In this document: piece after piece, positions 1 to 6,272 of the stretch
Layout: the number at the start of each line of letters is the position of its first letter
How positions within the stretch are numbered: the first letter of the stretch is position 1
DNA from: Planctomycetaceae bacterium
Lineage (GTDB): Bacteria > Planctomycetota > Planctomycetia > Planctomycetales > Planctomycetaceae
Assembly: GCA_003503535.1 (NCBI GenBank)
Contig: DOCI01000342.1
Span: 6,972 to 13,243 of the forward strand
DNA: 6,272 bases
Direction of reading: 5' to 3'
The notes under the pieces: model-generated
The model's database searches: none
Seen by the model: only the letters and a program-made list of their open reading frames with translations
Told to the model about the DNA's origin: nothing
Translations under genes and position numbers: made by a program

Positions 1-51
1 CCGCCACCCTTGCTATGATGAGCCTGGTTAGTACATAAATTTTCTGGCCCG

Positions 52-942
52 TTATGCAAGTTCTTTCCTGAAGAAATCGACGGTACGTTTCCACGAAAGC
101 TCTGCCGCTTTTTCATCAAAGCGTGGTGTTGTATCGTTATGGAATCCGTGATTACACCCTTCGTAAATGAAGGCTTCGTAATCGACGTTATTCTTCTTGA
201 GGGCCTCTTCATAAGCGGGCCAGCCGGCGTTGATTCGTTCATCGAGGCCAGCGTAGTGGATTAACAGAGCTGCTTTGATTTTTGAGACATCGGCGGGATC
301 AGGCTGGCGTCCGTAATAAGGGGCGGCTGCATCGATCACATCAGGGATCTCGACAGCCAAGGTATTACAGATCCCTCCTCCGTAACAGAAGCCAACCACT
401 CCAACATGGCCATTCGACATTTTGTGAGTATCGAGCATTTTGGCAGCCGCAATAAAATCCTGGACCATTTCATCGGAGTCCCGCTTCTGCTGCATGGCTC
501 GGCCTTCATCGTCATTTCCGGGATAACCTCCCAGTGGATACAACGCATCGGGTCCGAAGGCCAGGAAACCAGCTTTGCCCAATCGGCGAACGACATCTTC
601 CACGTAAGGATTCAACCCGCGATTTTCATGCACTACCAATACGGCAGACAATTTGCCGGACGCTTTTGCTGGCCAGACCATGTAGCCCTGCATCTCCCCT
701 GCTCCTTCGGGAGACTTATATTTAACCGTTTCAGTTTTGATAGCCGGGTCATCTTTTTTGACTTGCTCGGCCCAGGCATAATTGGGGCTGATGGCCTGAA
801 TCAATCCTTCGACAGTCATGCCGCCGACGGCAAACGCACCAACTCCCCGCACAAAGTCGCGGCGGTTGACCCGGCCGTGGGCGTAGTCGTCGTAGAGATC
901 GAGAAGTTTCTGATCGAAGTCTTTTGCCTGTTTGCGTTCCAT
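52..942 (-). CDS. Tat-exported dienelactone hydrolase family protein (alpha/beta hydrolase)
   Basis: This 296-residue protein belongs to the dienelactone hydrolase (DLH) family, serine-hydrolase-like enzymes that use a cysteine nucleophile on lactones or esters. The substrate cannot be told from sequence. The nucleophile motif GFCYGG places Cys at residue 186, Asp234 lies in GLDERINAG and His265 in CNHGFH, giving a full Cys-Asp-His triad. Glu106 in HENRG matches the family's conserved active-site glutamate. The N terminus carries a twin-arginine motif (RRDFVRG, Arg27-Arg28), a weakly hydrophobic stretch and a possible cleavage site after AWA near residue 58, so export of the folded enzyme to the periplasm is inferred. 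I chose the ATG at 942 because it precedes the usual N-terminal 'YxHGRxNRRxF' pattern and has AGGT 9 bases upstream. A longer reading from a TTG at 1023 adds an unconvincing Pro-rich 27 residues. The gene stands 197 bases downstream of the MFS gene. Confidence 0.9.
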   Translation of the reverse strand: MERKQAKDFDQKLLDLYDDYAHGRVNRRDFVRGVGAFAVGGMTVEGLIQAISPNYAWAEQVKKDDPAIKTETVKYKSPEGAGEMQGYMVWPAKASGKLSAVLVVHENRGLNPYVEDVVRRLGKAGFLAFGPDALYPLGGYPGNDDEGRAMQQKRDSDEMVQDFIAAAKMLDTHKMSNGHVGVVGFCYGGGICNTLAVEIPDVIDAAAPYYGRQPDPADVSKIKAALLIHYAGLDERINAGWPAYEEALKKNNVDYEAFIYEGCNHGFHNDTTPRFDEKAAELSWKRTVDFFRKELA

Positions 943-1080
943 GAGAATTTGACCTGTGTGAGGAGGTGTCGGAAATGAGATCAGTGCACTTGTAAGAATC
1001 GGTAACTGTGGAGAGTTCTTCAAGTGACTCTACACTAATATTTAAGGTTTCAATTCCAAATGGAAAATCGACGAATTCAT

Positions 1081-1099
1081 CTCTTGATATTCACAAGAG
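1081..1099 (-). terminator. weak hairpin between the MFS gene and the hydrolase
   Basis: CTCTTG and CAAGAG form a perfect 6-bp stem around a 7-base AT-rich loop, about 40 bases past the MFS stop codon. There is no T-run after it in the minus direction, so a terminator role is only possible. It could equally be a chance palindrome in the 197-base gap (943-1139), in which I see no other clear signal and no convincing promoter. Confidence 0.2.
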
Positions 1100-1139
1100 T
1101 GATGTTATCGAGTTTAATCACGCATCGATTCTTCAACAC

Positions 1140-2432
1140 TTACCTGCCTCGTGGCACAAGTAATAGCCAGAGTGGAGCCGTCAGGCGTCCCAGAAATGAG
1201 AAGGCGAAAATCAGCAGGAACGGATTCCATTGGTAGGACATCCATTGGAATGGAGTCTCATTTGCCAATTGCTTTTCCAGCCAGAAGCCTCCCGCCAATC
1301 CGGTTAATCCGGCGATCAAACCGGCTCCCTGTCGACACAACGCCAGTTGAAAGGTATTGCGATGCCTGGGCGTGACGATCAGTAATTGATTCTGTAATGA
1401 AAGATTGACCGCTCCGAATAATCCCCAAATCGCATATGCTCCCCACAGCCAGAGCCAGTTTCCTTCCAATGAAAACATCCAGAAAGGAATCGCAAAACTG
1501 ACTGCGAATGTGCTCAGCATCAGCATGTTGCGGTAACCACGTCGATCTCCGATTTGTCCAGCGATCGCAGCAGTCAGCATCTGCATTGAATACATCAATC
1601 CCGTCAACAGGTAATAGTTCGTCAGGTTAACCTGCAGTTCGCGATAACTGTGCAGAAAGAAGGCGGTTTGTGTCATCCCCTGAAAAAAGGCGAGCCACCA
1701 GGAGAAGGCCAGAATTCCGAGAAGGCCCTGCAGAGAAGGGCCGGGGTGCTCTGTCAATGACGGAACTGTGGCTTCTGTTTGTTGAGTGATTTCAGAATTG
1801 ACTTCGACGGCAGGCCATTTCAGGAGTGGGATCAAAGAGATCAACTGGAGTAGATTCCCAACACCAAAGGCAATGAGATATCTCGTCCATTCGATGGAAT
1901 CGTTTGTAGCTGGATCGCGCAGAAAATCCTTCAGGATCGAGGCTGCAACGGGAACGAATATCAGCACGAGGGCTTTGGCGATATCCCGCCGGGCGAAAAA
2001 TCGTCCCCAGCTTTTTTCGGGCGCCAGGTCACTCAGCCAGGAGAGATAAGCGGTGTAGGCAATCGACTGAAAGATGCCCTGCAATGCCAGGACGCCAATC
2101 AGGAAACTCAGCTTGGACCAACTCTCCGGCAGAAGGACAACGAGCGGAATCCCACAGGTGCAGACTCTCGCCAGAATCGAGGTCGCAACAAACAGACGTT
2201 TTCGATTTGCGGTGAGCCGTAAGGCCAGAGGGGTCAGCACCGCCAGCACGCCCACGATTTCCGGCAAGGCCAGCAGAACAGTGAGAACCCAGGTGGCTGC
2301 TCCCAATGCTCCCATGAAGTAGTAAAGAAATCCCCCCGTAGTGAGGGAATACCCAGCTGTGAAGAGCATTTGATTCTGAACGACACTGCGTCGAATCTGC
2401 TTCGTGCGTGTCGAAAGTTCAGAGGAGGGCAA
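1140..2432 (-). CDS. MFS transporter, 12 predicted membrane helices
   Basis: This 430-residue, very hydrophobic protein has about twelve membrane-length segments in two halves, separated by a polar linker around residues 207-234. The loop between helices 8 and 9 carries a clear MFS motif A, GQIGDRRGYR at 292-301. The corresponding loop in the first half (LTANRKRLF, about 73-81) is degenerate. A conserved-looking loop, SDLAPEKSWGRFFARRD, lies at 134-150. Length and layout fit the major facilitator superfamily, secondary transporters of the inner membrane driven by ion gradients. The substrate and direction cannot be read from the sequence. The start is TTG: AGGA lies 7 bases upstream, and an in-frame stop at 2472-2474 with no ATG or GTG in between excludes a longer start. 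The next ATG (codon 22, at 2369) has no ribosome-binding site and would shorten the cytoplasmic N terminus. Two small membrane-protein genes lie 54 bases upstream on the same strand, suggesting co-transcription. Confidence 0.88.
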   Translation of the reverse strand: MPSSELSTRTKQIRRSVVQNQMLFTAGYSLTTGGFLYYFMGALGAATWVLTVLLALPEIVGVLAVLTPLALRLTANRKRLFVATSILARVCTCGIPLVVLLPESWSKLSFLIGVLALQGIFQSIAYTAYLSWLSDLAPEKSWGRFFARRDIAKALVLIFVPVAASILKDFLRDPATNDSIEWTRYLIAFGVGNLLQLISLIPLLKWPAVEVNSEITQQTEATVPSLTEHPGPSLQGLLGILAFSWWLAFFQGMTQTAFFLHSYRELQVNLTNYYLLTGLMYSMQMLTAAIAGQIGDRRGYRNMLMLSTFAVSFAIPFWMFSLEGNWLWLWGAYAIWGLFGAVNLSLQNQLLIVTPRHRNTFQLALCRQGAGLIAGLTGLAGGFWLEKQLANETPFQWMSYQWNPFLLIFAFSFLGRLTAPLWLLLVPRGR

Positions 2433-2439
2433 TGGGGAT

Positions 2440-2443
2440 TCCT
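2440..2443 (-). promoter_or_regulatory. Shine-Dalgarno AGGA supporting the TTG start of the MFS gene
   Basis: AGGA on the minus strand ends 7 bases before the TTG at 2432. It is the main reason to accept the rare start codon over the internal ATG at 2369, which has no purine-rich site before it. Confidence 0.6.
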
Positions 2444-2486
2444 GTAATAATTGATTGGGGTATGTCGGTTGTCACCGTAATTGAAT

Positions 2487-2696
2487 TCAAGTAAAGCCAA
2501 ACAATTTCAGCAGTGGCCAGTAGACCACCTGAAGAATAATAGGACTTACAGGAATCGTATTTTGCACCCAATGTGTGCTGAAGACAACTTCATCAAGATA
2601 CAACAGTCCGAAGGAACCAAGATAGACCATCAGGGTCAAGCCGAGATAAAGCACGACTTTGATAACGATCGAATCTGATTTCTCTTCATGGTTCAT
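2487..2696 (-). CDS. small membrane protein, second of a tandem paralogous pair
   Basis: This 69-residue protein is of a kind I cannot name. A charged N terminus (MNHEEKSD) is followed by one strong membrane segment at about residues 10-34, then LDEVVF at 34-39. A second, shorter hydrophobic stretch ends in YWPLLKL at 59-65. Its upstream neighbour shares the same landmarks in the same order (G-x-F-G, LDE-x-VF, T, N, P, YWP-x-LKL), roughly 18 identities over about 45 residues. That makes both a real family and a tandem duplication likely. Its ATG overlaps the neighbour's TGA in an ATGA, which suggests translational coupling; no strong Shine-Dalgarno is visible. It lies 54 bases upstream of the MFS gene on the same strand. 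An inner-membrane location is inferred; the function is unknown. Confidence 0.75.
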   Translation of the reverse strand: MNHEEKSDSIVIKVVLYLGLTLMVYLGSFGLLYLDEVVFSTHWVQNTIPVSPIILQVVYWPLLKLFGFT

Positions 2697-2905
2697 AACA
2701 GATTCATCAGTTTCAAAATCGGCCAGTAAATCAGGCGGATAAAATCTTCACCATGTTCTCCCAGGGGGACATAATTGCTGAAGAAATAGGTTCGGAAGAC
2801 CATTTCATCGAGGATGATCATGCCGAAGAATCCAAAATAGATGAGCGGGAGCATGATGATGCAAAAGAGCACATAAGATCCTGATTTATCGGATTCGCCA
2901 TCCAT
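2693..2905 (-). CDS. small membrane protein, first of a tandem paralogous pair
   Basis: This 70-residue protein has an acidic, polar N terminus (MDGESDKSGS) and one membrane segment at about residues 11-33. LDEMVF follows at 32-37, then Thr39, Asn44, Pro47 and a C-terminal YWPILKL at 60-66. These positions align with its downstream neighbour with only a 3-residue gap between the Pro and the YWP. Conservation of LDE, VF and YWP across two diverged copies argues that both are translated. From memory, small single-helix proteins ending in a 'Y-x-P' motif are common in planctomycetes, but I cannot give a family name. No clear Shine-Dalgarno precedes the ATG; GGGAA lies about 9 bases upstream. It would be the first well-supported gene of a possible unit running through the MFS transporter. 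Confidence 0.75.
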   Translation of the reverse strand: MDGESDKSGSYVLFCIIMLPLIYFGFFGMIILDEMVFRTYFFSNYVPLGEHGEDFIRLIYWPILKLMNLL

Positions 2906-2908
2906 TTG

Positions 2909-2998
2909 TTACGATTCCCAGTCAATGGGTAAGAAGAGATGTTTTGTATACGCTACCAGTTCAGGATCGGGCTGCCAAACGTTTTTCAGATTTTTCAT
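2909..2998 (-). CDS. possible 29-residue leader ORF before the small membrane genes
   Basis: An ATG at 2998 opens a 29-codon frame, reading MKNLKNVWQPDPELV to begin and LFLPIDWES at the end. Its TAA stops 3 bases before the ATG of the next gene. That tight spacing, and a C-terminal LP-x-DW faintly like the neighbours' YWP, are the only support. No Shine-Dalgarno is visible and the peptide has no membrane helix of its own. The same frame stays open upstream to about 3157, through palindromic sequence that does not look coding. It may be a small gene, a remnant of a third copy, or chance. Confidence 0.22.
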   Translation of the reverse strand: MKNLKNVWQPDPELVAYTKHLFLPIDWES

Positions 2999-3041
2999 TC
3001 GCTGAAAAAATAAGCCGAGAAGGATTATCGATTTCAAAATC

Positions 3042-3056
3042 CGGAAAGATTTTCCG
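3042..3056. repeat. inverted repeat 1 of the divergent intergenic region
   Basis: CGGAAA and TTTCCG form a perfect 6-bp stem around GAT. It abuts the next, larger inverted repeat with no gap. It lies upstream of genes on both sides, so a simple terminator role is unlikely; its function is unknown. Confidence 0.5.
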
Positions 3057-3082
3057 AAACCCTGCTCCGTGGAGCGGGGTTT
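3057..3082. repeat. inverted repeat 2, strong 12-bp-arm palindrome
   Basis: The arms AAACCCTGCTCC and GGAGCGGGGTTT pair over 12 positions with a single T-G wobble around a GT centre. In RNA the innermost pair would open to make a 4-base loop. This is the strongest symmetry in the 270-base divergent region. Only three T's follow on the plus side and three on the minus side, so it is not a classical terminator. It may be a protein-binding palindrome, a structured RNA element or part of a dispersed repeat. Confidence 0.6.
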
Positions 3083-3123
3083 ATTGATTGACTGAGTGTC
3101 AAATTCACATCCAGGACACCCAC

Positions 3124-3148
3124 GGCTCTTCTCATTCAAAGAGGAGCT
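3124..3148 (+). promoter_or_regulatory. hairpin in the probable 5' leader of the EF-hand gene
   Basis: GGCTCTTCT pairs with AGAGGAGCT, a 9-bp stem including two G-T wobbles, around a 7-base loop CATTCAA. It ends 16 bases before the AGGAG ribosome-binding site of the gene at 3176. A weaker symmetry (TTGAC/GTCAA, 3088-3102) precedes it. If transcribed, these could fold in the leader and influence translation or stability. No known riboswitch is recognised. Confidence 0.35.
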
Positions 3149-3164
3149 GAGATACAAATTCGAC

Positions 3165-3169
3165 AGGAG
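3165..3169 (+). promoter_or_regulatory. Shine-Dalgarno AGGAG of the EF-hand gene
   Basis: AGGAG lies 6 bases before the ATG at 3176, an ideal site. It fixes the start so that the protein opens with a proper signal peptide. I see no convincing -10/-35 pair upstream. Confidence 0.75.
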
Positions 3170-3175
3170 ATAATC

Positions 3176-3946
3176 ATGCGTTTGAACTGGTTAAGCTGCG
3201 GAGTAGCCGCTTTGTCACTGACCGCCACAATGGCTGTTGCCCAACCTCCCGGAGATGGAGAACGCCCTCGCGGTGGTTTCGGTGATCGCCGTGGGGGAGA
3301 TCGCCCCGAAGGCGAGCGTGAAGCGCCTCCAATGGTGAAAGCCTTAGATACTAATGCCGATGGCAAAATTACGGCTGAAGAACTGAAAAATGCCACGAAA
3401 GCGTTGATGGCTCTCGATGGAAACGGCGATGGAGTTTTGACCGAAGAAGAATATGGTCGCCCACGCGGACCCCGCGGTGGCTTTGGTGGTGGCCCCGGCG
3501 GTGGCATGGGCGATTTCATGGGCCAGTTCGATAAAGATGGCGATGGAAAGATCAGCAAGGAAGAAGCTCCTGAGCGGATGCGGGAAAACTTCGACCGGAT
3601 GGACGCCAACGGCGACGGCGTTCTCGATCAGTCTGACTTCGAAGCGATGCGAGATCGTTTCCGTCAGGGTGGTGGACCTGGCGGCCCCGGTGGTGACATG
3701 GCCAGTCGTATGAAAGAGATTGACAAGAACGGCGACGGGAAAATCAGCAAAGAAGAAGCTCCCGATCGCATGAAAGAGAACTTCGATCAGATTGACACCA
3801 ATAAAGATGGTCAGGTCGACGAAGCTGAAATTCGTCAAATGTTCGAACGCTTCCGCGGTCAAGGCGGACGTCCTGGTGGAGATCGTCCCGGCGGCGGACG
3901 TCCCGAAGGCGATCGACCTGAACGACCAAAAGCAGAATTTGAGTAA
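3176..3946 (+). CDS. secreted EF-hand calcium-binding protein with six EF loops and Gly-rich linkers
   Basis: This 256-residue protein starts with a Sec signal peptide (MRLNW, a hydrophobic core, likely cleavage after AVA at residue 22), so it is predicted to be exported. Six 12-residue EF-hand loops begin at Asp58, Asp81, Asp119, Asp143, Asp183 and Asp207. Each has the D-x-[ND]-x-DG pattern, and five end in Glu; the fourth ends in Asp154. The loops form three pairs spaced 23-24 residues, separated by Gly/Pro/Arg-rich linkers (about 93-112 and 163-174), with a similar C-terminal tail from 227. Pairs two and three are an internal duplication, sharing GKISKEEAP, R-M-x-ENFD and a following Gly-rich run. 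Calcium binding is well supported by motif; the biological role is unknown. The gene is transcribed alone, with a strong terminator after it. Similar EF-hand proteins are, to my knowledge, frequent in planctomycetes. Confidence 0.93.
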   Translation: MRLNWLSCGVAALSLTATMAVAQPPGDGERPRGGFGDRRGGDRPEGEREAPPMVKALDTNADGKITAEELKNATKALMALDGNGDGVLTEEEYGRPRGPRGGFGGGPGGGMGDFMGQFDKDGDGKISKEEAPERMRENFDRMDANGDGVLDQSDFEAMRDRFRQGGGPGGPGGDMASRMKEIDKNGDGKISKEEAPDRMKENFDQIDTNKDGQVDEAEIRQMFERFRGQGGRPGGDRPGGGRPEGDRPERPKAEFE

Positions 3947-3990
3947 CCAATCCTGAGTGGCGATCCCCCCAATCGCCAGCAAACCGAGAA

Positions 3991-4018
3991 GCCCGGACGA
4001 ATTCGTCCGGGCTTTTTT
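3991..4018 (+). terminator. rho-independent terminator of the EF-hand gene
   Basis: GCCCGGACGAA and TTCGTCCGGGC form a perfect 22-base palindrome, GC-rich at its base, followed directly by six T's. It starts 45 bases after the TAA of the EF-hand gene. The run of T's is on the plus strand only, so it mainly serves that gene and shields the convergent ATPase gene. Confidence 0.93.
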
Positions 4019-4058
4019 ATGTTCTGAACCCATGCATCAGTGAGATAATGAAATTGGT

Positions 4059-4104
4059 AACTTGAGTGGCTGGGTTCGTAGCGCAGCCCCCAGCCACCCA
4101 AGTT
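4059..4104. repeat. large imperfect inverted repeat between convergent genes
   Basis: The arms AACTTGAGTGGCTGGG and CCCAGCCACCCAAGTT match at 15 of 16 positions around a 14-base centre. It lies 58 bases past the stop of the ATPase gene in the minus direction, but no T-run follows on either strand. It could be a factor-assisted terminator for the ATPase gene or one copy of a dispersed palindromic repeat; the second seems more likely given the adjacent repeat-like sequence. Confidence 0.6.
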
Positions 4105-4111
4105 GATTTGT

Positions 4112-4152
4112 GATGGAGACGCCGTCCCCTCGCTGACGCTTCGGGTTATGAT
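4112..4152. repeat. probable dispersed intergenic repeat of planctomycete type
   Basis: The stretch contains CCTCGCTGACGCTTCGGGTT at 4128-4147. From memory, near-identical sequence recurs between genes in planctomycete genomes and often yields spurious ORFs containing 'PSLTLRV', as one frame does here. Only one copy is present in this window, so its repeat nature is not shown by the sequence itself. Confidence 0.4.
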
Positions 4153-4161
4153 TGTTCCGTG

Positions 4162-6272
4162 TCAATCAATCGAGATCGCCCGTAATCGCAACGCATTGCT
4201 GATCACTGAAACCGAACTGAAACTCATCGCGGCTGCGGCAAGCATCGGGTTGAGCAGTAAGTGCTGCGAAATTAGATACAGGACTCCGGCGGCAATCGGG
4301 ACACCGATCGCATTGTAGATCAAAGCGAAGAACAGATTCTGGCGGATGTTTTGCATTGTTAACCGACTCAGTTTCACCGCTTTGATGATGCCTCGCAGGT
4401 CTCCTTTGACGAGCGTCACACCAGCCGATTCAATCGCGACATCGGTCCCGGTTCCCATTGCAATCCCGACATTCGCTTCCGCCAGAGCCGGAGCATCGTT
4501 GATGCCGTCCCCGGCCATCGCGACGATCAGGCCCTCTGCTTTCAGGGATTTAATTTTCTCGTGTTTGTCCTCAGGTTTCACTCCCGCTTCAAATTCATCA
4601 ATACCGAGTTTTTCCGCAACGGTTTTTGCCGTTTTTGCATTGTCACCCGTCAGCATGATGATCCTCAGGCCCATTTCATGCAGCGTTTTGACTGCTTCGG
4701 GAGTTGCTTCTTTGATCGGATCCGAAACCGCAATAATACCAGCGAATTGATTGTCGATGGCGACGAACATCACGGTTCGTCCCTGCTGTTGAAGATCCTC
4801 GGCTTTCTGATCCAGACTGCCCACATTTTTGATGCCTCGTTCTTCAAGCAGCAAACGCTTTCCAATCAGTATCGATTTTCCTTCGACGGTTCCTACAACT
4901 CCACCTCCGGTAATCGAATCGAAATCGGATACATCTGCGATTTGGATATCCCGGTCTTTTGCTCCCCGCACAATCGATTGAGCCAGCGGATGTTCGCTAT
5001 TGCGTTCGACCGACGCGGCTGCCTGCAGCAATTCCGATTCTTTGATGGATTCAACCGGAATACACTCCGTCAATTTCGGATGTCCTTCAGTCAGCGTTCC
5101 TGTTTTATCGACAACAATCGTATCGACCTTTTCGAGAGTCTCCAGCACTTCCGCATCTTTAATGAGAACTCCTTCCTGAGCCCCCCTTCCGACGCCAACC
5201 ATGATCGACATGGGCGTCGCCAGTCCCAGTGCGCAGGGACAGGCAATGATCAGCACGGCGACCGAATTAACCAGAGCCCATGCCAGAGCCGGCTGTTCTG
5301 GTTGGACGATCGCCCAGACCAGAAAGGTGATGACTGCAATCAGCAAAACAGCAGGCACAAAATAACCGGCAACGGTGTCGGCCACTTTCTGAATCGGAGC
5401 CCGGCTCCGTTGAGCATTCGCCACCATATTGACGATTTGGGAAAGAACAGTTTCTTCACCCACTTTCTCAGCTTCGATCAGAAAAGAACCTGTCTGATTG
5501 ACCGTCCCGCCAATCACAGAATCTCCCGGCTGCTTTTCGATGGCACCTGGCTCGCCGGTAATCATCGATTCGTCGACCGAACTTTTGCCCTCTTTGACCT
5601 GACCATCGACAGGAATTTTTTCTCCTGGTCGAACTCGGAGTTGATCACCTTTCTTTACCTCGTCGAGAGAGACATCGCGTTCTTCCCCATTTTCGACAAG
5701 GTGAGCAGTTGGTGGAGCTAATGAAAGCAGTTCGCGAATGGCACTGTTGGTGCGGCGACGGGCTCTCAATTCGAGCATCTGCCCCATCAGAACGAGTGTG
5801 ATAATAACACTGGCCGCTTCAAAATAAACTGCCACCTGGCCCTGATGCTTGAAATTCTCCGGGATAATCCCCGGAAACAGGACTGCCATCAAACTGTAAA
5901 GATACGCGGCTCCCGTTCCAATCGCGATCAATGTAAACATATTGAAATTGCCGGTGACGAACGATTTCCCGCCCCGTACAAAAAATGGCCAGCCAGCCCA
6001 CAACACAACAGGCGTGCTCAAAATCAACTGCAGCCACGTGTGTAATCGATGGCCCAGCCATTCATTGATGGGGACACCGACCATCGGTAGCATGGCCAGC
6101 AGGAAGACGGGAAGCGAGAGAGCCAATGCCACCCAGAAACGAAAAGTCATATTTTGCAGTTCTGGATCCTCTTCTTCGGTATTCGCAGAGACTTTTTTCG
6201 GTTCGAGATCCATCCCACACTTCGGGCAATCGCCGGGATGATCCTGCTCGATTTCCGGATGCATCGGGCAGG
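4162..6272 (-). CDS. copA: Cu+-type P1B ATPase (heavy-metal-translocating), 5' end beyond window
   Basis: The visible 702 residues are most of an ATP-driven metal exporter of the inner membrane. The frame is still open at the window edge, reading C-P before the first visible Met, so the start lies outside. Counting from that Met: CPMHPE at the edge and [10 protein letters not shown] at 12-22 form a heavy-metal-binding domain of the CPMHP...CPKCGM type. Four helices follow at about 43-165. The actuator domain has TGEP at 236-239, and the sixth helix has CPC at 342-344. The phosphorylated Asp386 is in DKTGT, and the nucleotide-binding domain has HP at 425-426. TGDN is at 539-542 and GDGIND at 585-590. 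Tyr650-Asn651 in helix 7 and Met680-Ser683-Ser684 in helix 8 match the Cu(I)/Ag(I) subgroup P1B-1. No CxxC HMA domain is visible, though one could lie upstream. All catalytic motifs are intact. The gene converges on the EF-hand gene. Confidence 0.93.
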   Translation of the reverse strand, partial: CPMHPEIEQDHPGDCPKCGMDLEPKKVSANTEEEDPELQNMTFRFWVALALSLPVFLLAMLPMVGVPINEWLGHRLHTWLQLILSTPVVLWAGWPFFVRGGKSFVTGNFNMFTLIAIGTGAAYLYSLMAVLFPGIIPENFKHQGQVAVYFEAASVIITLVLMGQMLELRARRRTNSAIRELLSLAPPTAHLVENGEERDVSLDEVKKGDQLRVRPGEKIPVDGQVKEGKSSVDESMITGEPGAIEKQPGDSVIGGTVNQTGSFLIEAEKVGEETVLSQIVNMVANAQRSRAPIQKVADTVAGYFVPAVLLIAVITFLVWAIVQPEQPALAWALVNSVAVLIIACPCALGLATPMSIMVGVGRGAQEGVLIKDAEVLETLEKVDTIVVDKTGTLTEGHPKLTECIPVESIKESELLQAAASVERNSEHPLAQSIVRGAKDRDIQIADVSDFDSITGGGVVGTVEGKSILIGKRLLLEERGIKNVGSLDQKAEDLQQQGRTVMFVAIDNQFAGIIAVSDPIKEATPEAVKTLHEMGLRIIMLTGDNAKTAKTVAEKLGIDEFEAGVKPEDKHEKIKSLKAEGLIVAMAGDGINDAPALAEANVGIAMGTGTDVAIESAGVTLVKGDLRGIIKAVKLSRLTMQNIRQNLFFALIYNAIGVPIAAGVLYLISQHLLLNPMLAAAAMSFSSVSVISNALRLRAISID

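Noticed and set aside
1..51. Window start, searched for the end of another gene
   Set aside because: The 51 bases show no codon pattern, terminator or recognisable site that I can support.
406..978. 190-codon plus-strand ORF over the hydrolase
   Set aside because: It is antisense to a gene with a full catalytic triad; the product shows no domain.
943..1023. 27-codon N-terminal extension of the hydrolase from a TTG
   Set aside because: It would place a Pro-rich stretch before the Tat motif, uses a rare start, and the ATG at 942 gives the expected N terminus.
2909..3157. Full 82-codon reading of the minus-strand ORF upstream of the small membrane genes
   Set aside because: It needs a TTG start without a ribosome-binding site and runs through two abutting palindromes. 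Only the last 29 codons have any claim.
3136..3609. 157-codon minus-strand ORF rich in Pro and Ser
   Set aside because: It is the antisense of the Gly/Arg-rich linkers of the EF-hand gene, giving low-complexity PPxPP sequence with no domain.
3344..4033. 229-codon minus-strand ORF over the EF-hand gene
   Set aside because: It runs antisense to the EF loops and through the terminator palindrome. The repetitive GAT/GGC codons of the real gene keep the opposite frame open.
4103..4318. 71-codon plus-strand ORF starting in the repeat region
   Set aside because: It combines repeat-like intergenic sequence ('PSLTLRVM') with the antisense of the ATPase 3' end.
4561..5721. 386-codon plus-strand ORF antisense to the copper ATPase
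   Set aside because: It is a mirror frame of a gene with all its P-type ATPase motifs intact. Its translation has no recognisable domain and is rich in Phe, Arg and Asn, as expected of an antisense frame.

Overview
This looks like a chromosomal piece from a planctomycete with medium GC, judged by eye at about 50%. The evidence is indirect: a secreted EF-hand protein with Gly/Arg/Pro-rich linkers, a Tat-exported dienelactone hydrolase, tiny membrane proteins in tandem, weak Shine-Dalgarno use in some genes, and an intergenic repeat containing CCTCGCTGACGCTTCGGGTT. From memory, that repeat resembles repeats common in planctomycete genomes. A 16S gene or database search would be needed to settle the lineage.

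Layout from left to right. Positions 52-942 (minus) encode a Tat-targeted dienelactone-hydrolase-family protein with a complete catalytic triad. Positions 1140-2432 (minus) encode a 12-helix MFS transporter with a TTG start. Just upstream of it, 2487-2696 and 2693-2905 (minus) encode two small membrane proteins that overlap by 4 bases, are clearly paralogous to each other, and belong to no family I can name. A doubtful 29-codon ORF (2909-2998, minus) abuts them. The divergent intergenic region up to 3175 holds a run of inverted repeats. Positions 3176-3946 (plus) encode a secreted protein with six EF-hand loops, closed by a textbook terminator at 3991-4018. A convergent intergenic stretch with a large imperfect inverted repeat and a probable dispersed repeat follows. 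Positions 4162-6272 (minus) hold most of a copper-type P1B ATPase whose N terminus runs off the window.

Functional reading. The two small membrane proteins and the MFS transporter are co-directional and closely spaced (4-base overlap, then 54 bases), so they may be one transcription unit. The hydrolase lies 197 bases further on and may have its own promoter. The EF-hand gene and the Cu-ATPase are convergent and separately transcribed. No shared pathway connects all the genes. The least explained elements are the paralogous small-protein pair and the hairpin-rich region at 3042-3148. I see no phage, transposon, CRISPR, tRNA or defence-system signature.
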